A stretch of DNA of 36,552 nt from Roseovarius autotrophicus. Lineage in GTDB: Bacteria; Pseudomonadota; Alphaproteobacteria; Rhodobacterales; Rhodobacteraceae. The stretch lies in NCBI RefSeq assembly GCF_018069895.1, contig NZ_JAGQDH010000023.1, positions 1-36,552 of the forward strand, given 5' to 3'. Both the position numbers and the translations under genes were made by a program. Positions 7,134 through 15,182 of this stretch are shown here, in pieces (positions within the stretch are counted from its first letter, which is position 1; every line of letters begins with the position of its first letter). The notes beneath the pieces were generated by a model. It was not told the origin of the DNA. It did not search any database and worked only from the letters and a program-made list of their open reading frames with translations.

Positions 7134-8496
7134 GACTTTTGCCTTCTATGACCTCGAAACCACCGGCATCTCGCCCGCCTTCGATCAGCCCCTGCAATTC
7201 GCGGCCATTCTGACGGATGGCGAATTCCGGGAGATTGAGCGGGTCAATTTGCGCTGCCGCATCGCGCCGCACATCATTCCCTCGCCATGGGCGCTGGCGG
7301 TCACCGGTGTGCGCCCAGCGCAGCTCCTGGATCCGGAACTGCCCTCGCTCTTCGAGTTCACCAAAGCTATCGCGGCCCTGATCGCGCGCTGGTCACCTGC
7401 CACCTGGACCGGGTTCAACAGCATCCATTTCGACGAAGAGATGCTGCGCCAGGCGTTCTACCAAAACCTGCAGCCCGATGTGTTCGCCACCCAGTTCAAC
7501 GGAAACACCCGGGTTGACATCCTGACGGCGCTCTATGCGGTCTGGTATCGTCAGCCTGATCTCTTCGAATGGCCCGTGGATGAAACCGGCCGCGTGCGCT
7601 TCAAGCTGGATCGCATTGCGCCGATGAATGGCTTCGCGGCGCATAATGCCCATGACGCGCTCGGTGACGTAGAGGCGACGATCCACATTGCGCGCCAGAT
7701 TGCCCAGCGCGCCCCAGAGCTCTGGGCAGAGCTCCTGTCCAATCGCGACAAGGGATCGGTGCAGGCGCGCCTCGCGAGCTTCCGGCCCATGGCCCTCGTT
7801 GAGCGCTTCGCGGGCGGCCCGCCCCGCGCGACGATCGGCTGCTTCTGCGGCACCTCGGCCAGCAACCCGAACCAGGCCGCCTTCTTCGATCTCGACGCTG
7901 CGGATCCGGCAGAGCTTCTGGCTGCCGATGATGCCACTGTTTTCGCAGCGGTGGACGCATCACCCAAGGTTATCCGCTCCTTGAGCATCAAAAAGTCACC
8001 CGCGCTTCTCTCTGTGCCCGCGCCCAGCGCCGAACACCTCGAGCGGGCCGCGGTCATCGCGCAGGCTCCGGAGTTCAGGGCGCGCGTTGCACAGGCAATG
8101 GCCGCGCGCTTCTCCGAGGATCCAGCCGCGCCGACGCCACCTGTAGAGAAGCAGATCTTCGGGGGCTTCTATAGCCACGCCGACAAGGCGCTGCTGGCAG
8201 AGTTCCAGCGTGCGGACTGGCGGCGACGTCAGGAGATAGTTGCCAACCTCAGTGACGCCCGGCTGCGCCAGCTTGGGCGGCGGCTGGTGGCGTTTCATGC
8301 GCCCGAGCTGCTCTCAATGGAAGAGCGCGCGCAGTACCAAGCCTGGCTGGAAGGCCGCTGGTCGGCCGCAGACGCCCCTGAGATAGAGTGGACAGGTAAA
8401 CACCGCGCCCGAGCGGCACTGGCAGAAATGCGGGGCAATGGGGAAGTCGATCAGGGGCTGGTCGACGAGATCGAGGCCTACTTGCTGCAATTGTGA
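7132..8496 (+). CDS. sbcB: exodeoxyribonuclease I
   Basis: A 454-aa DEDDh-family 3'-5' exonuclease matching ExoI. Catalytic residues are visible: D7 and E9 in FYDLETTG, D101 in FNSIHFDEEMLRQAF, and H174 and D179 in HNAHDALGDVEAT. The helical ExoI C-terminal domain follows (KQIFGGFYSHADKALL around residues 342-358 and the closing YQAWLEGRW region near 412). Length is close to the 450-480 residues usual for the family. ExoI degrades single-stranded DNA from 3' ends and acts in recombination and mismatch repair. It is followed, after a roughly 220-bp gap, by the BREX operon on the same strand. RecBCD and exonucleases are common neighbours or partners in phage-DNA processing, but there is no sequence evidence of coupling here. 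Confidence 0.92.
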   Translation: MTFAFYDLETTGISPAFDQPLQFAAILTDGEFREIERVNLRCRIAPHIIPSPWALAVTGVRPAQLLDPELPSLFEFTKAIAALIARWSPATWTGFNSIHFDEEMLRQAFYQNLQPDVFATQFNGNTRVDILTALYAVWYRQPDLFEWPVDETGRVRFKLDRIAPMNGFAAHNAHDALGDVEATIHIARQIAQRAPELWAELLSNRDKGSVQARLASFRPMALVERFAGGPPRATIGCFCGTSASNPNQAAFFDLDAADPAELLAADDATVFAAVDASPKVIRSLSIKKSPALLSVPAPSAEHLERAAVIAQAPEFRARVAQAMAARFSEDPAAPTPPVEKQIFGGFYSHADKALLAEFQRADWRRRQEIVANLSDARLRQLGRRLVAFHAPELLSMEERAQYQAWLEGRWSAADAPEIEWTGKHRARAALAEMRGNGEVDQGLVDEIEAYLLQL

Positions 8497-8627
8497 AACG
8501 TCGAATGGCCGGCATCAGCTAGAGAGTTTTGTACTTTTTCTCGGCATATTTCGACTATGCGACAAATTCATGCTGACGACCCGAGACAATTCTTCCGATG
8601 CTTCCTCGTCGGCAGTGCCGTTTCTGT

Positions 8628-8656
8628 TTGATCATCAAGCCGCTCGCCGCTAGGGT
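8628..8656 (+). promoter_or_regulatory. candidate sigma-70-like promoter of the BREX operon
   Basis: TTGATC (8628-8633) and TAGGGT (8651-8656) are separated by exactly 17 bases, about 60 bases ahead of the brxR start. The -10 match is weak. The preceding 130 bases are AT-richer than the flanking genes. No clear BrxR-type inverted-repeat operator was found, although AGCACAG occurs twice at 8659-8682. Confidence 0.3.
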
Positions 8657-8715
8657 AAGCACAGAAAGTGGGTGAGCACAGTTCGCATGCCCATGGGGTA
8701 GTCGGAGAGAGCGGC

Positions 8716-9612
8716 GTGGGGGAAGAAAGAGCTGAACTGCGCTGGGGCATAGAGCAGCGCCTAGAGTTCATCGAGTTCCGCCTGTTCTGGGAGGGACATG
8801 TGAACCGAAGCGATCTGATGGACCAGTTCGGGGTTTCGGTAAACCAGGCGTCCACCGACCTGAATCGGTACATCGGTTTCGCACCTGACAACATGGTCTA
8901 CGACAAAAGCGCGCGGACCTATGTCCGCGGCTCAGGCTTCAAGCCGCAGTTCCTTGAGCCGGACGCGAGCCGTTACCTCTCTCAACTTCGCTCCGTCGCA
9001 GACGGGATCCTCGATCGCGAGGACTGCTGGATCGCTGATCTCCCGCCATACGCGTCAGCCCCAACGCCAGTGCGCGGTGTAAACCCCGCAACGCTGCGTT
9101 CAGTCGTCGGCGCCATCCGCCGGTCTGAGGCACTCGAGGTAAAGTACCAGTCCCTGTCTAGCCCGGAACCGCGATGGCGCTGGATTGCGCCCCATGCCAT
9201 CGCGTTCGATGGGTTTAGATGGCACACACGGGCATTCTGCCAGACCGGTGACTGTTTCAAGGACTTCCTGCTCTCCCGGATCATTGGCATTCGTGGCTCT
9301 CGCGAGAGCGAAATCGCGGCAGTCGACGACAGCGACTGGCATTCGGAAGTCACGCTCGAGGTCGGCCCCCACCCCGATCTCTCCGATACCCAGGCCAAGG
9401 TCATCGCGCTCGACTACGGCATGCGGGGCGGCAAGACGAAGATCAAGGTTCGGCGGGCACTGCTCTCCTACGCGCTCCGTCGCCTTGGGTTGGACACCGA
9501 CCCGGCCGCTAGAAGACCGCAGGACCAACAGATTGTGCTGCTGAACGCCGCAGATCTCGATGCACGAGCGGCGGCCTTCATCGGCGCTTCGGGGAGTAGG
9601 GCTGGCGGATGA
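8716..9612 (+). CDS. brxR: BrxR-like WYL-domain transcriptional regulator
   Basis: About 298 aa. The N-terminal winged helix (WGIEQRLEFIEFRLFWEGHVNRSDLMDQFGVS, read as overlapping segments) matches BrxR/WYL regulators found at the head of BREX and other defence operons. A central WYL-type domain starts near residue 138, with the conserved strand GFRWHTRAF where classical proteins have a WYL signature, and a C-terminal dimerisation-like region follows. WYL domains bind nucleic acid or nucleotide ligands, and BrxR proteins repress their operons. I prefer the GTG at 8716, preceded by GGAGAG, because homologues have about ten residues before the conserved tryptophan; a GTG at 8668 is the alternative. 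Its TGA overlaps the brxF ATG by four bases, so it is the first gene of the operon. Confidence 0.88.
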   Translation: MGEERAELRWGIEQRLEFIEFRLFWEGHVNRSDLMDQFGVSVNQASTDLNRYIGFAPDNMVYDKSARTYVRGSGFKPQFLEPDASRYLSQLRSVADGILDREDCWIADLPPYASAPTPVRGVNPATLRSVVGAIRRSEALEVKYQSLSSPEPRWRWIAPHAIAFDGFRWHTRAFCQTGDCFKDFLLSRIIGIRGSRESEIAAVDDSDWHSEVTLEVGPHPDLSDTQAKVIALDYGMRGGKTKIKVRRALLSYALRRLGLDTDPAARRPQDQQIVLLNAADLDARAAAFIGASGSRAGG

Positions 9613-10097
9613 TCGAAAGGCTTGAGAAGCTTGTCGACGACATCACCAGCTTGAACAGCAAGCTGGTGCTTCTGATCGGTCCGCCTCGGTCCGGCAAGAC
9701 TGCTTTGCTTGTGCAGTTATCTCAGCACAGGAATGTCCCTGTCTTGAATGTGGGGGCGGCGCTTGGACAACAGCTTCTCATGGTGCCCAGCACGCGCCGT
9801 CACCTTCATGCCGTGGACCTGATGAAGGACCTGACCGACGAGACAGCGCGCGAAGGACTGCTATTGTTAGACAACATTGAACTGCTTTTCGACCGTACTC
9901 TGCTGCTAAATCCGCTCGACTTTCTGAAGCGACACGCCCACGCGCGCCGCGTCATTTGCGTGTGGCCGGGTGAGGTTCGAGACGGTCGGCTTTCCTATGG
10001 CAGGGCAGGCCATCCAGAATATCAGGACTATGGCATCAATGGCCTAGTCCCATTCGAAATAAGTGACGGGGGAAAGCGTGATGTCGATGCGCTATAG
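9609..10097 (+). CDS. brxF: BrxF, BREX type 3 ATPase-like protein
   Basis: A 162-aa small P-loop protein: Walker A GPPRSGKT (residues 24-31) and a Walker B-like LLLLDNIE (84-91), then a short C-terminal part ending in YGINGLVPFEIS. Its size and position directly ahead of brxC match BrxF, which is diagnostic for type 3 BREX. It lacks the arginine-finger and sensor regions of a full AAA+ protein. Its start overlaps the brxR stop (ATGA), and its 3' end overlaps brxC by 17 bases. Its precise mechanism in BREX is not established; nucleotide binding is inferred from the motifs. Confidence 0.88.
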   Translation: MIERLEKLVDDITSLNSKLVLLIGPPRSGKTALLVQLSQHRNVPVLNVGAALGQQLLMVPSTRRHLHAVDLMKDLTDETAREGLLLLDNIELLFDRTLLLNPLDFLKRHAHARRVICVWPGEVRDGRLSYGRAGHPEYQDYGINGLVPFEISDGGKRDVDAL

Positions 10098-13000
10098 TGA
10101 TCTCATTCAGTTCGAGCCAATCGAATCAGTTATCCAGCTTTTGGACGCCAATCGTCCAAATGAAGCGAAGAAACTGGTTTCGACCTACGTCATCTCCGAT
10201 GACATGGCCGAGCGGATCGCGAGCCTCATGATCCCTCAGCTATCTTTCGACGGGGCGGTCGACCATACCGGTGTTCTCGTCGTTGGCAACTACGGGACCG
10301 GTAAGTCGCACTTGATGTCGGTGCTCTCGTTGGTCGCCGAGGACGCCGCTTACGCTCAGCTGATTCAGCACCCCAAAGTCGCCAAGGCCGCAGAAACCAT
10401 TGCCGGCAAATTCAAGGTCCATCGGATCGAGATCTCGAGCCAGATGTCTCTTCGGGATATCATCACACAGCAGCTCGAGCTGTTCCTCGAAAAGAACGGT
10501 GTCAGCTACACCTTCCCGCCCGCCGACAGGGTCACAAACAACAAAGCAGCTTTCGAGGAAATGATGGCGGCGTTTGCCGAGGTTCATCCGAACCAAGGCA
10601 TTCTTCTCGTTGTGGACGAGTTCCTCGACTACCTCCGCTCCCGCCGTGATCACGATCTGGTGCTCGACCTGTCCTTCCTGCGCGAGATTGGCGAAGTAAC
10701 CAAACACCTGCGCTTCCGGTTCGTGGCCGGCGTTCAGGAAGCGATTTTCGACAGCAGCCGCTTTCAGCATGTCGCGGACAGTCTGCGCCGCGTGAAGGAC
10801 CGCTTCACTCAGGTCCTCCTGGCGCGTCAGGACGTGAGCTTCGTGGTAGCGGAACGCCTGCTGAAAAAGTCATCCGATCAACAGAACAAGATCCGGGCGT
10901 ACCTCACGCCTTTCGCCAAGTTTTACGGCTCCATGAACGAGCGCATGGACGAGTATGTCCGGCTGTTCCCCGTCCATCCCGATTACATCGGCACGTTCGA
11001 GCGGCTGGTGTTCACAGAGAAACGCGGCGCGCTCGTTACGCTCCGCGACCAGATCCAGGCGATCCTCGACGACGAGGTGCCGGAGGATCGGCCGGGCCTT
11101 ATCGGCTACGACAAGTTCTGGGATACGGTGAAGTCGAACCAGGTCCTGCGGGCCGACCCGAACATCGGTCCGGTGCTCAAAGTTTCCGAGGTGCTGACGG
11201 AGCGCGTAACCAAGGCGTTCACCCGCCCTGCCTACAGGCCCATGGCGCTGCGGATCATCAAGGGGCTTTCGGTCCACCGCCTGACAACCGGCGGTGACAT
11301 CTATGTGCCTGTGGGTCCGACCGCGGAGGAACTCCGCGACGCGCTTTGTTTGTATCAGCCAGGTATCGAGGACATGGGCGGCGATCCTGAGGCTGACCTT
11401 CTATCTCAGGTTCAGACCGTGCTCCGAGAGACGCTGAAGACCGTCAACGGCCAGTTCATTTCCAAGGCGCCCGATACCGAGCAGTACTATCTCGACCTTA
11501 AGAAAGACGTCGATTACGACGCGCAGATCGAGAAGCGCGCTGAAACCCTTTCTGACGACGCGCTTGATCGCGCCTACTACAGCGCGATCCGCCAACTCAT
11601 GGAACGCACCGACGAAGCCAGCTATGTAACGGGCCACCAGATCTGGCAGTACCAGGTCGAGTGGCAAGAGCGCAGGGCCGAGCGAGACGGCTACCTTTTC
11701 TTCGGCGCTCCGAACGACCGGCCGACCGCCCAGCCCGAGCGGGACTTCTATATTTACTTCATCCAGCCCTTCGAGCCGCCGCGCTTCCGCGATGATCAAA
11801 AGCCTGACGAGGTGTTTTTCCGTCTAAAGGGCATCGACGACGCGGTCCGTCGCCACCTCTCCTTCTACGCCGCGGCGCAAGATCTGGCGTCGACAGCCAG
11901 TGGTGGCGCGAAGTCGATCTACCTCGACAAGGCCAAAGACGCTCTGCGCGACATGAGCAAGTGGCTGCAGGAAAAGCAGATGACAGCCTACGAGGTCACC
12001 TATCAGGGCAAGGCCAAAACCCTGCAGGAGTGGTCCAAGGGCGTCTCGCTTCGCGACAAGGCCCGTCTCGGCCCCCAGGAGCGCATCAACTTCCGGGATG
12101 TGGTGAACATCATCTCTGGCCTGGCGCTCAAGAACCAGTTCGCCGACGTGGCGCCCGATTATCCCACCTTCTCGGCGCTGGTAACGGAATCGAACCGAAA
12201 GCAGCTCGTCGGGAACGCGCTCCGCGCGCTCGCTGGCGGAAACCGCACCAAGGATGCCATAGTCATTCTCGACGGTCTGGAGATGCTTGACGGCGATCGC
12301 ATCGACCCGGCACGTTCGCGCTATGCCCAGGAGGTGCTGTCGCGGTTGAAGGGCAAGGGTCATGGCCAGGTGCTGAACCGCACAGAGCTGCTCAGCGGAG
12401 ACAGTGACGTCGAGCACTTCGCCCCGCTAAAATTCCGCCTTGAGCCGGACCTGCTTGTCACCGTGCTGGGTGGGTTGGTCTATGCGGGTGACATCGTCCT
12501 CGCCATCACCGGCGACAAGATCGACTCTGGCAAGCTCACCCTGCTGGCCGAACGGTCGCTAGACGACCTGAAGCACTTCAAACACGTCGAAGCGCCGAAG
12601 GAAATCAACGTCGCGGTCCTTCGCTCGCTGTTTGAAATGCTCGATCTGCCGCCCGGGCTCGCCCAGCAGGCGACGCAAGGCTCGGATGAGCCGGTCAAGC
12701 GGCTCCAGGAGGAAGTCAGCAAGATTACGCGGCGGGTGCTGAGCGCCACGACAGACATGCAGAGCCGGCTGAGCTTCTGGGGCCAGCCGCTTCTGCGCGA
12801 GGAGGAGATCGCCGACTGGCGCACCAAGCTCGACGCGCTGAAGAGCTTCTCCGAGAGCCTTGCGCCCTACAACACCGTCGGCAAGTTGAAGAACCTACGC
12901 ATCGGATCCGACGACATCGCGGCCCAGAAGAAGAACCTCGATGTCTTGGGCGCGGTCGAGCGGATGCTGGAGCTGGTCGGTGAGCTCGGAAGCACGGCGA

Positions 13001-13812
13001 GCTATCTTTCGCTGGCCGAAACCGTGCTTTCGCCCAACCACGACTGGGTGAAGAAGGCGCAGGACACGCGAAAACAGGTCCTCGACAAGCTGGCTGCGGA
13101 CCGAACCGCGCAGCACGCAGCCGAGTACCGGCAGACGCTCCGCCAGCTAAAGAAGGACTACATCGCCGCCTACACGGCGCAGCACAGCAAGGCCCGGCTG
13201 GGCGTGGCGGAAGACAAGACGAAGGCCGCCCTGCAGAAGGATCCGCGGCTCGTCTCGATGCGTGCTTTGGCAGGCATCTCCCTGTTGGCGACGAGCCAGC
13301 TCACGAACTTCGAGGAGAAGCTGAACAAGCTGAAAAGCTGCGCGGCCCTCGTCGACTCCGAGCTGGCGGCGAGCCCGGTATGCCCGCACTGCAACTTCCG
13401 GCCGGCCAATGAACAGGGCGACATGCTGCCCGCCGGCAACGTGCTGAAGCAGCTCGATGACGAGCTCGACCGACTACTCGAAAGCTGGGTTCAGACGCTG
13501 GTCGACAACCTCGAAGACCCGATCATTCAGTCCAACTTCGAGCTGCTGAAACCCTCGTCCCGCAAGATCGTGAGCGGCTTTGCAGAAACTGGAACGCTGC
13601 CCGACATGGTCACGCCCGAGTTCACCGCAGCCGTCCAGGAAGCGCTCTCGGGACTGGAGCGGATCACGGTGACCGGCGAGGACATCAAGCAGGCGCTGCT
13701 CCAGGGCGGGTCCCCGGCCACGCCCGAGGATCTGCACAAGCGCTTCGAGGGATTCCTGAACGACCGCTGCAAGGGCAAGGACACCACCAAGCTGCGCTTC
13801 GTGGTGGAATGA
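10081..13812 (+). CDS. brxC: BrxC, large BREX ATPase (DUF6079-like)
   Basis: 1243 aa. The N-terminal ATPase has Walker A GNYGTGKS (residues 69-76) and Walker B ILLVVDEF (174-181), with FRFVAGVQEAIFD following as a sensor-like strand. A long, mainly helical C-terminal half contains a lone CPHC knuckle near residues 1101-1104, with no obvious second Cys pair, followed by a charged coiled-coil-like stretch. This is the BrxC/PglY family, the conserved ATP-binding core of all BREX types; the type 3 order fixes the subtype. I chose ATG 10081, with GGGGGAAAG about seven bases ahead, over the GTG at 10063. The TGA overlaps the next gene's ATG. GC is about 60 percent, clearly higher than the downstream HEPN gene. 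Confidence 0.93.
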   Translation: MSMRYSDLIQFEPIESVIQLLDANRPNEAKKLVSTYVISDDMAERIASLMIPQLSFDGAVDHTGVLVVGNYGTGKSHLMSVLSLVAEDAAYAQLIQHPKVAKAAETIAGKFKVHRIEISSQMSLRDIITQQLELFLEKNGVSYTFPPADRVTNNKAAFEEMMAAFAEVHPNQGILLVVDEFLDYLRSRRDHDLVLDLSFLREIGEVTKHLRFRFVAGVQEAIFDSSRFQHVADSLRRVKDRFTQVLLARQDVSFVVAERLLKKSSDQQNKIRAYLTPFAKFYGSMNERMDEYVRLFPVHPDYIGTFERLVFTEKRGALVTLRDQIQAILDDEVPEDRPGLIGYDKFWDTVKSNQVLRADPNIGPVLKVSEVLTERVTKAFTRPAYRPMALRIIKGLSVHRLTTGGDIYVPVGPTAEELRDALCLYQPGIEDMGGDPEADLLSQVQTVLRETLKTVNGQFISKAPDTEQYYLDLKKDVDYDAQIEKRAETLSDDALDRAYYSAIRQLMERTDEASYVTGHQIWQYQVEWQERRAERDGYLFFGAPNDRPTAQPERDFYIYFIQPFEPPRFRDDQKPDEVFFRLKGIDDAVRRHLSFYAAAQDLASTASGGAKSIYLDKAKDALRDMSKWLQEKQMTAYEVTYQGKAKTLQEWSKGVSLRDKARLGPQERINFRDVVNIISGLALKNQFADVAPDYPTFSALVTESNRKQLVGNALRALAGGNRTKDAIVILDGLEMLDGDRIDPARSRYAQEVLSRLKGKGHGQVLNRTELLSGDSDVEHFAPLKFRLEPDLLVTVLGGLVYAGDIVLAITGDKIDSGKLTLLAERSLDDLKHFKHVEAPKEINVAVLRSLFEMLDLPPGLAQQATQGSDEPVKRLQEEVSKITRRVLSATTDMQSRLSFWGQPLLREEEIADWRTKLDALKSFSESLAPYNTVGKLKNLRIGSDDIAAQKKNLDVLGAVERMLELVGELGSTASYLSLAETVLSPNHDWVKKAQDTRKQVLDKLAADRTAQHAAEYRQTLRQLKKDYIAAYTAQHSKARLGVAEDKTKAALQKDPRLVSMRALAGISLLATSQLTNFEEKLNKLKSCAALVDSELAASPVCPHCNFRPANEQGDMLPAGNVLKQLDDELDRLLESWVQTLVDNLEDPIIQSNFELLKPSSRKIVSGFAETGTLPDMVTPEFTAAVQEALSGLERITVTGEDIKQALLQGGSPATPEDLHKRFEGFLNDRCKGKDTTKLRFVVE

Positions 13813-15170
13813 TCATGAGCGTGAGCGTTGGCCATTCTGACATCGATAGTCTTGTACTTGCGGTCAGAGACCGAGAGGCGCGTCGTCTCATCGGTGAAGC
13901 AATAACGGCCTACCGTGGCGGCGCATTGCGCTCGGCCATCATGTCGATCTGGATCGCAGTTGCCTACGACATCATCGCAAAGGCGCGCGAGCTGGCCGGC
14001 CAAGGTGAAGCCGCCCCTCGAGCCTTGGTAACGGACCTAGATGCCGCTATCGCGGCGAAGGATAAGCGGAAGCTTCAGGCGATCGAAAGCGAGCTGCTCG
14101 AAAAGGCCAACAGCGATCTGCAACTTCTGGCACCGCATGAATATGCAGCGCTCGCAAGGCTACAGGAGGACCGACACCTCTGTGCACATCCTGCATTCGT
14201 CGTTGAAGACGAGCTATTTCAGCCATCGCCTGAACTCGTTAGGGCGCACATTGTTCACGTCCTACAGCACCTTCTCATTCACGCCCCACTGCAGGGCAAG
14301 AGTGCCATAGCTCGGTTCGACGCGGATCTTCTCGGCCCAGCCTTCCCTGCGACTGCCGAAGACATCGGTACGTTCCTACGTGCCCGGTATCTCGATCGAG
14401 CGAAAGACGTGCTGGTCGTCAATCTCATCAAAGCGATCATCGCCGCGCCTTTCGGCGCTGAACGACCGAAGTATGCCGCAAAAGTCAGAACGCTTGCCGT
14501 TGTACTTCGCGAAATCTCTAAATCGAAAACGGCAATTTATGACGACATGATGCCAACGTTTGTCGCCGCAAAAGTTGGGCAGATACCAGACGAGGTTCTG
14601 CTTAGCATCTGTCCATTCCTCGAAAGCGATCCTCGAGTCTGGGAATGGATGGCAGAGCCAGATCGCATGCGTACTCAGCGACTTCTTGAAATAGCCGATG
14701 TGGAAGCTCTGAAGACGCATGCAGCGTTCGACGGATTCGCCATTGCGCCGCTGTCGGAGATTCTCCTCGACCGCTTCAATGGCTTCGATTCGACCGCCAA
14801 GATCAGCATTATTTCGGAACATGCTCGCAGAGAGCTCGTGCCTGCTGGCATCGAACTTTATGGACGGGCCGGTAGTTTTCGAGATGCGGAACAACTCGGA
14901 CAGTCGGTGGTTCTTCCGCTTGCGCCCTACTTTACTGCCGACCACTTGCATGCCATATTGGCGGCTGTCGCTGACAATGGGCAAATCTGGGATGCTGCCG
15001 GTACGCCGGAAATCCTGGAGCAAGCGTTCGAGCTGACAAAGCCAATTCTCGGACAAACACGAGACTACTGGCAAGCATTCGTGGATCGACAGATTGCACG
15101 AGTGGGAGGCGATCGTTCCGCACATTACGCATATCCTGGCCTGCAACAAAAACTGGCCGAGAACCCATAA
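13809..15170 (+). CDS. HEPN-motif protein embedded in the BREX operon
   Basis: 453 aa, not a member of the canonical type 3 BREX set. Residues 30-130 look like a HEPN domain: a first helix with AYRGGALRSAIMSIWIAVAYDII, a charged linker, then RLQEDRHLCAHPAF, containing R122-x4-H127. The Rx4-6H motif is the catalytic signature of HEPN ribonucleases, and the residue after Arg is also His. The remaining 320 residues are helical and unrecognised; they may sense or bind a partner. The ATG overlaps the brxC stop by four bases and pglXI begins 12 bases after its stop, so it is translationally tied to the operon. Base composition is near 47-50 percent GC in sampled stretches, against about 62 in brxC, implying separate acquisition. 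An RNase effector or abortive-infection role is inference. Confidence 0.75.
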   Translation: MIMSVSVGHSDIDSLVLAVRDREARRLIGEAITAYRGGALRSAIMSIWIAVAYDIIAKARELAGQGEAAPRALVTDLDAAIAAKDKRKLQAIESELLEKANSDLQLLAPHEYAALARLQEDRHLCAHPAFVVEDELFQPSPELVRAHIVHVLQHLLIHAPLQGKSAIARFDADLLGPAFPATAEDIGTFLRARYLDRAKDVLVVNLIKAIIAAPFGAERPKYAAKVRTLAVVLREISKSKTAIYDDMMPTFVAAKVGQIPDEVLLSICPFLESDPRVWEWMAEPDRMRTQRLLEIADVEALKTHAAFDGFAIAPLSEILLDRFNGFDSTAKISIISEHARRELVPAGIELYGRAGSFRDAEQLGQSVVLPLAPYFTADHLHAILAAVADNGQIWDAAGTPEILEQAFELTKPILGQTRDYWQAFVDRQIARVGGDRSAHYAYPGLQQKLAENP

Positions 15171-15182
15171 GGCGATGAAACC

